Source: Paracoccaceae bacterium (GTDB lineage: Bacteria; Pseudomonadota; Alphaproteobacteria; Rhodobacterales; Rhodobacteraceae). Taken from it: DNA of 64,000 bases. Below are positions 57,918 to 64,000 of this stretch, piece after piece. Position 1 is the first letter of the stretch, and each line of letters opens with the position of its first letter. The notes under the pieces were generated by a model that worked only from the letters and a program-made list of their open reading frames with translations, was not told the origin of the DNA and did not search any database. Position numbers and translations under genes: made by a program. The DNA lies in contig JANSXY010000002.1 in NCBI GenBank assembly GCA_024742695.1, positions 186,001 to 250,000 on the forward strand. The letters are read 5' to 3'.

Positions 57918-59011
57918 CCGCGCCGCCAGCGCGCCATCACGTCGCCACCGACCGGCACCACAGCGTCCAGAACGAAACGCGGCGCGGCGTCCAGCCGGGC
58001 CAGCGCCAGCGGGCCGATCGCCGGCCGGCCCTCGGCCCCCAGCGCGAGACCGGCCGTGAAACTCACCATCTCGTCGACCAGGTCCGCCGCCAGAAGCGCC
58101 GCGGCCAGCTGCCCGCCGCCCTCGCAGAACACCCGCGTCAGCCCCGCCGCGCCCAGCGCCGCCAGCATCGCCGCCGGGTCCAGCCCGCCGGGCGCCTCGG
58201 CCACCTCGATCGGCCGCGCGCCGCGCGCCGCCCAGCCCTGCCGCCGCGCCGGCGGCGCCCCGGCCCCGTGCAGAAGCCACAGCGGCGCATCGGGAACCGA
58301 GGCGGCGAGCGCGCCCTGCTCCGGCAAGTCCAGCCCGCGCGCGGCGATCACCCGCACCGGCTGACGGGCCGCCCCCATATCGCGCACCGTCAGCCGCGGA
58401 TCGTCGGCCCGCGCGGTGCCGCCGCCGACCAGCACCGCGTCATGGGCCATCCGCAGGGCATGCACCGCGCGCCGCGCCGCCGGCCCGGTGATCCAGCGGC
58501 TTTCGCCGGCGGCGGTGGCGATCCGGCCATCGAGGCTGGTGGCCAGTTTCAGCGTGACGATCGGCCGGCCCCGCGTGACCCGGGCGACGAAGCCCGCCTG
58601 CAGCCGCCGCGCCTGCGGTTCCAGCACGCCCTCGGTCACCTCGATGCCGGCGGCGCGCAGCCTCGCATGGCCGCGCCCGGCGGTACGGGGATCGGGGTCT
58701 TCCATCGCGGTGACGACGCGGGCCACGCCAGCCGCCGCCAGAGCCTCGGCGCAGGGCGGGGTTTGCCCGTGATGGGCGCAGGGTTCGAGGCTGACATAGG
58801 CGGTGGCGCCCCGCGCGGCCGCGCCGGCGCGGGCCAGCGCCTCGGTCTCGGCATGCGGGCGCCCCCCCGGCCGCGGCCAGCCGCGGCCGAGGATCACGCC
58901 ATCCTTCACGATCACGCAGCCCACCGCCGGGTTCGGCCAGACCTGGCCCAGCCCGCGCGCGCCCAGGTGCAGCGCCAGCGCCATGAACCGCGCGTCGGCC
59001 GCCCGGCTCAC
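57914..59011 (-). CDS. ribD: Bifunctional riboflavin deaminase/reductase RibD
   Basis: A 365-residue enzyme performing the deamination and side-chain reduction of riboflavin synthesis. The N-terminal deaminase has His53-x-Glu55 (PHAETEAL) and the zinc cysteines Cys78 and Cys87 ([16 protein letters not shown]). The C-terminal reductase from about 145 has [14 protein letters not shown] and [15 protein letters not shown]. The ATG overlaps the nrdR stop (ATGA). The capsule block separates it from ribE, which usually follows it directly. Confidence 0.95.
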   Translation of the reverse strand: MSRAADARFMALALHLGARGLGQVWPNPAVGCVIVKDGVILGRGWPRPGGRPHAETEALARAGAAARGATAYVSLEPCAHHGQTPPCAEALAAAGVARVVTAMEDPDPRTAGRGHARLRAAGIEVTEGVLEPQARRLQAGFVARVTRGRPIVTLKLATSLDGRIATAAGESRWITGPAARRAVHALRMAHDAVLVGGGTARADDPRLTVRDMGAARQPVRVIAARGLDLPEQGALAASVPDAPLWLLHGAGAPPARRQGWAARGARPIEVAEAPGGLDPAAMLAALGAAGLTRVFCEGGGQLAAALLAADLVDEMVSFTAGLALGAEGRPAIGPLALARLDAAPRFVLDAVVPVGGDVMARWRRG

Positions 59012-59475
59012 TCCTCGGGCGCGACCTGGGGCCGCAGTTCCTGCACGAAGCGGTCGAAATCGTCGGCGGCCTGGAAATTCTTGTAGACGCTGGCGAAGCG
59101 CACATAGGCCACGGTGTCGATCCGCGCCAGCGTCTCCATCACGATCTCGCCGATCACCTTGGAGGGGATATCGGTCTCGCCCATGCTTTCCAGCCGCCGC
59201 ACGATGCCGGAAATCATCTGGTCGATCCGCTCGGGATCGATCGGGCGTTTCTGCATCGCGATGCGGATCGAGCGTTCAAGCTTGCCACGATCGAAATCCT
59301 CGCGCTTGCCCGAGGTCTTGACGACGACGAGATCGCGCAGTTGCACCCGTTCGTAGGTGGTGAAACGGCCGCCGCAGGCCGGGCAGAACCGCCGCCGCCG
59401 GATCGCGACATGATCCTCCGCCGGGCGGGAATCCTTCACCTGGGTATCGATATTGCCGCAAAACGGGCAGCGCAT
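59008..59475 (-). CDS. nrdR: Transcriptional repressor NrdR
   Basis: A 155-residue ATP-cone regulator of ribonucleotide reductase genes. The zinc ribbon has Cys3, Cys6, Cys31 and Cys34 ([15 protein letters not shown]). The ATP cone follows ([20 protein letters not shown]). GAGGGAGAGG precedes the ATG. It is coupled to ribD, an arrangement common in Proteobacteria. Confidence 0.96.
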   Translation of the reverse strand: MRCPFCGNIDTQVKDSRPAEDHVAIRRRRFCPACGGRFTTYERVQLRDLVVVKTSGKREDFDRGKLERSIRIAMQKRPIDPERIDQMISGIVRRLESMGETDIPSKVIGEIVMETLARIDTVAYVRFASVYKNFQAADDFDRFVQELRPQVAPEE

Positions 59476-59623
59476 GGCCTCTCCCTCGGGGTTCTTCCGG
59501 TTTTGTCCACAGGCACTATAGGGGCGCCCCGATGGCTTGGGTAGGCCCCGGTTCGCGCCCCCAGATGCAGGGCCGAAGGGTGTGGCGGGAAGGACTCAGG
59601 CAGGCGTGGGGCGCGGCGGGAAA

Positions 59624-59842
59624 GCGACCGTCCAGTGGACGGTCGCCCGCCGCGATTGCCCGGCGCCGGACGGCGGCGGGCAAGGGGCGCGCCGTTCGCC
59701 TGTCGGCCGAAGCACGGGAAGTGCCCGCCCCGGTGGGCGCGATAGCGCCCGCCGCCCGGGGGGCGGGCGCTGCCCGTGCGCGGGGCGCACGGGCCGGGTG
59801 CGGGGCAGCGACAACGCGAAGCGCGCGGCGATGGCCGCGCGC
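59624..59842. repeat. Cluster of perfect palindromes in a 370-bp gap
   Basis: The gap 59476-59845 has no gene but contains at least five perfect inverted repeats. They are a 10-bp stem GCGACCGTCC/GGACGGTCGC (59624-59646), a 9-bp stem GCCCGCCGC/GCGGCGGGC (59645-59681), a 6-bp stem GGGCGC-GATA-GCGCCC (59735-59750), a 9-bp stem CCCGTGCGC/GCGCACGGG (59773-59793), and a 9-bp stem GCGCGCGGC/GCCGCGCGC (59821-59842). The last one directly follows the stop of the gene at 59846 and may terminate it. The rest could be a structured RNA or a palindromic repeat island. Confidence 0.75.
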
Positions 59843-59845
59843 CGG

Positions 59846-60496
59846 TCAGCAGAGGTTCCGCACGTGCGGATGCGAATGATGCAAGAACGGGCTCAGCCGA
59901 TGCCGCGACGGCAGCCCCAACGCGTAGTCGGCGAGCCGAAATGCTGCGTCCCACGTCTCCCGCAGGGCCGGCCCGCCGATGCCCGGTGTTTCGTCGCCAA
60001 GAAAGGACACGAACAGCAGATGGGCATTCACGCCGCTTTGGCGCAACCACCAAAGGTGGGCCAACCGATTTGCATATTGGTAGAAGACCTTGGTCCACTC
60101 CGCACGCTGGTTACAGCCAAGATCGGCCTGAACCCCGGCAAAGGCCGCCCGGATCACCTTGAGCGATGTGTCGGAGGCCTGCGACGGGTCCGTCATGAAC
60201 TCCCGCACATGGGCCTTGGCCTCGACCAGAACGACGCCATCCTCAAGCCGGCCCAGACCGTCCCACTGCGGTCCGCCGCGCGGCCAGAAAGCGGCGAGGT
60301 CAGCGCCAAGATGTCCCAGGCCGAGAACATCAAGAAACGACCGGTCCCGGTACTCCGCAAAGTCATCGGCACGGAGGGGGGATGCCCAGTCTATCGACCC
60401 GAGGGTGGCTGGCATCAGTAGATCGGGTCGTCTTTCGACGGCCCTTTGAAGCCACATCAGGCTGCCCTTGGTTCCCTCAGGCTGCGGACTGCGCAT
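59846..60496 (-). CDS. PD-(D/E)xK nuclease-like protein of unknown function
   Basis: A 216-residue protein from a family I know only as hypothetical. FWPRGGPQWDGLGRLEDGVVLVEAKAH contains Asp79 and Glu92-x-Lys94, the D...ExK core of PD-(D/E)xK nucleases. YANRLAHLWWLRQSGVNAHLLFVSFLGD then gives a helix and a hydrophobic strand. An ATG at 60457 is an alternative start. It lies 15 bp after the 132-residue gene upstream on the same strand, so the two form a small operon. Composition is less GC-rich than rpoD. A defence or restriction role is inference. Confidence 0.7.
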   Translation of the reverse strand: MRSPQPEGTKGSLMWLQRAVERRPDLLMPATLGSIDWASPLRADDFAEYRDRSFLDVLGLGHLGADLAAFWPRGGPQWDGLGRLEDGVVLVEAKAHVREFMTDPSQASDTSLKVIRAAFAGVQADLGCNQRAEWTKVFYQYANRLAHLWWLRQSGVNAHLLFVSFLGDETPGIGGPALRETWDAAFRLADYALGLPSRHRLSPFLHHSHPHVRNLC

Positions 60497-60511
60497 GATG
60501 GCCCGGCCTTT

Positions 60512-60910
60512 TCAGCAGCGCGTCGCGCGAACGTAACGCAGGACAACGGCCGCCTCCGCCGGCGTCCGGAGACGAAGGACCGACTCCAGCCTGTCGGGGT
60601 GCGTGGCGCCCGACCGTTCCAGATCGGCGAAAGCCCCGTGCAGACCCGGCCAGTCGAAGATGCCGTCGCGAAACCCCGGCCAGCGAAAATACCACAGGAG
60701 CCAACGGTTATTGGCCACGACGGCGAAGTAGCTGACCCGGCCAGAGGAGACGTGCAGCGCCTTCTTTTGGCCACCGACGTTCGGGCGGAGCCGAAAGCGC
60801 CCCATCCCGGCGAGCCCGGTCATGAGAACATCGAAGGCGTCGCGCACTTCCGGCAAGCGTATGCGCGCAGCCAGATCATCATGCGCCTTTCGGCTCAGGG
60901 TCGGTTCCAC
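60512..60910 (-). CDS. Unrecognised 132-residue protein, partner of the nuclease-like gene
   Basis: I do not recognise the family. The visible parts are an N-terminal helical segment (LSRKAHDDLAARIRLPEVRDAFDVLM) and a strand-rich centre (ALHVSSGRVSYFAVVANNRWLLWYFRWPGF). The C terminus is helical (PDRLESVLRLRTPAEAAVVLRYVR). No signal peptide or membrane helix is present. It precedes the PD-(D/E)xK-like gene by 15 bp and lies 44 bp downstream of the rpoD stop region. A toxin, antitoxin or nuclease-accessory role cannot be told from sequence. Confidence 0.65.
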   Translation of the reverse strand: MEPTLSRKAHDDLAARIRLPEVRDAFDVLMTGLAGMGRFRLRPNVGGQKKALHVSSGRVSYFAVVANNRWLLWYFRWPGFRDGIFDWPGLHGAFADLERSGATHPDRLESVLRLRTPAEAAVVLRYVRATRC

Positions 60911-60954
60911 GATTACAATTCAACCACTTAACAAGACCGGTTCCGGCCTACGAG

Positions 60955-62940
<1,986 letters not shown>

Positions 62941-63046
62941 GGGGTTCCTCGGTCGGCGGGGGGCGGCACGGGATGATTCGGCGCCGTGCGAATCACCCTT
63001 CTTGTAGCGAATCAATAGCGCGAATCACAGCGAGGGAAAGCGCGGC

Positions 63047-64000
63047 TCATCCTTTCTTCTTTTCCCAGACCCGCGCTTCGATCAGCCGGTCCAGAAAGCC
63101 CGACAGGGCGTCGCGGTCCTCGCCCATGTCGGATGTGTCGTCAAGGCGCGCATGTTCGGCGCGCTGTCGGGCAGCGGCGGCCTGGCCCAGACGCCAGGTC
63201 AGCGCCTCGTCCTCGGCGGCGGGGAAAGCCTCGATCGCGTCCTCCAGTTCGGCCTCGGCGCCGCGGCGGGCGGCCAGCCGGGCCAGTTCCTCGGCCAGGC
63301 AGGCGCGGGCCAGCGCGGCATCGCCGCCCCGGCGCACCGGCGGGGCCACCGCGACATGGGGAACCGCCAGCACCCTGTCAAGGGCGGCGCGCGCCTGCGG
63401 ATCGGGCTCGGCCCCGGTCGCGGCCTGCACCAGCAACGCGTCGCGCAGCCGCGCCAGCTCGGGGTCGCGGATCTCGGCGCGGTCCAGTTCCGCCTCGAAT
63501 TCCGAAACGAGGCCGGGATGCGCGGCGCAGATCGCCACGATGATCGACTCGCGCAATTGCTCCTCGGCCTGCGGGCCGGCAGTGGCCAGAAGCGAACTGC
63601 GGGTGCCGGGCAGCGGCGCCGCCGGCCGGACGAAGCCTCGGCCCCGCCGCGCCGATCCCGGCCAGGGCCCGCCCCCCGGCCCGGCCCCCGGCCCGGCGCC
63701 CGCCGCCGGGCCGCCGCCGTAGCCGAACAGCGCCGCGCGCAAACGCCGGATTTCCTCGCCGTAATGGGCCTTCAGGCCCGGATCGCCGATCCGCCCCAGC
63801 GCCGCCCGTAGCGCGCGGTCGAGCGCGGCGCGCCGCTCGGGGCTGTCGAAAACCTTGCCGTCCGTCTCGCGCCGCCACAGCAGGGCCACCAGCGGCTCCG
63901 CCGCGTCCAGCACCGCTTGCATCGCCGCCGGGCCGCCCGCGCGGATCAGGTCGTCGGGATCCTGCCCGCCGGGCATCAGGGCGAAGCGCAGCGACCGGTC
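63047..64000 (-). CDS. dnaG: DNA primase DnaG, C-terminal part (truncated by window edge)
   Basis: The last 317 codons of primase. The first visible residues (DRSLRFALMPGGQDPDDLIRAGG) match the end of the TOPRIM/catalytic core. A Gly/Ala/Pro linker follows (around 63640-63720 on the plus strand). The C-terminal helicase-binding domain then runs to the stop (DALSGFLDRLIEARVWEKKKG). It lies 106 bp upstream of rpoD. The catalytic and zinc domains are outside the window. Confidence 0.93.
   Translation of the reverse strand, partial: DRSLRFALMPGGQDPDDLIRAGGPAAMQAVLDAAEPLVALLWRRETDGKVFDSPERRAALDRALRAALGRIGDPGLKAHYGEEIRRLRAALFGYGGGPAAGAGPGAGPGGGPWPGSARRGRGFVRPAAPLPGTRSSLLATAGPQAEEQLRESIIVAICAAHPGLVSEFEAELDRAEIRDPELARLRDALLVQAATGAEPDPQARAALDRVLAVPHVAVAPPVRRGGDAALARACLAEELARLAARRGAEAELEDAIEAFPAAEDEALTWRLGQAAAARQRAEHARLDDTSDMGEDRDALSGFLDRLIEARVWEKKKG

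Overview
The window is GC-rich, densely packed chromosomal DNA. It most resembles a member of the Rhodobacteraceae/Paracoccaceae (Alphaproteobacteria). The support is a division/cell-wall cluster containing ddl, a DUF2484-type gene between murB and murC, a long FtsZ linker, a hybrid RibBX-type riboflavin gene, MmcB, NrdR next to RibD, and a tRNA-His with the alphaproteobacterial acceptor stem (no G-1, no C73). I see no plasmid, phage, IS or CRISPR signature. Both ends cut genes: an FAD-linked oxidase on the left and dnaG on the right.

Region 1 (1-17.7 kb), envelope and division, mostly minus strand. Transcription order is murD, ftsW, murG, murC, a DUF2484-like gene, murB, ddl, ftsQ, ftsA, ftsZ, lpxC, bamD, recN. 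An L-lactate dehydrogenase gene on the opposite strand splits murD from ftsW. A strong terminator follows ftsZ.

Region 2 (17.8-27.7 kb), carbohydrate use. A putrescine-pathway amidase (aguB) is divergent from a plus-strand operon: a GH105-like unsaturated-uronyl hydrolase, an unrecognised 831-residue protein, and a complete sugar ABC importer. The promoter region holds a 15-bp sequence repeated three times. An esterase-like gene converges on the operon end.

Region 3 (27.9-46.8 kb), sensing and methylated/small-molecule catabolism. A small exported protein precedes a double-PAS chemoreceptor. A LysR gene is divergent from an overlapping trio (2OG-Fe oxygenase, membrane desaturase, DddP-like M24 enzyme). 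A long minus-strand series follows: an ABC importer of the NMT1/THI5 type with a fused permease and a 5-FTHF cyclo-ligase-like gene, a GST, a ProC-like reductase, an FAD/GcvT dehydrogenase, an MttB-family methyltransferase and a TetR regulator. A divergent RpiR regulator stands at its head.

Region 4 (46.8-50.4 kb), a loose stretch. It holds an aldo/keto reductase between two gene-poor gaps, tRNA-His, a small conserved gene, mmcB and, in an apparently empty gap, a well-supported 6S RNA with its own promoter.

Region 5 (50.4-59.5 kb), riboflavin genes nrdR-ribD and ribE-ribBX-ribH-nusB, split by a plus-strand capsule block (kpsS, wza-like, kpsC).

Region 6 (59.5-64 kb) has a palindrome-packed gap, an unrecognised two-gene unit with a PD-(D/E)xK-like protein, then rpoD and dnaG.

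Three copies of a hairpin-plus-tail intergenic repeat (near 1.2, 17.7 and 50.0 kb) link the regions.
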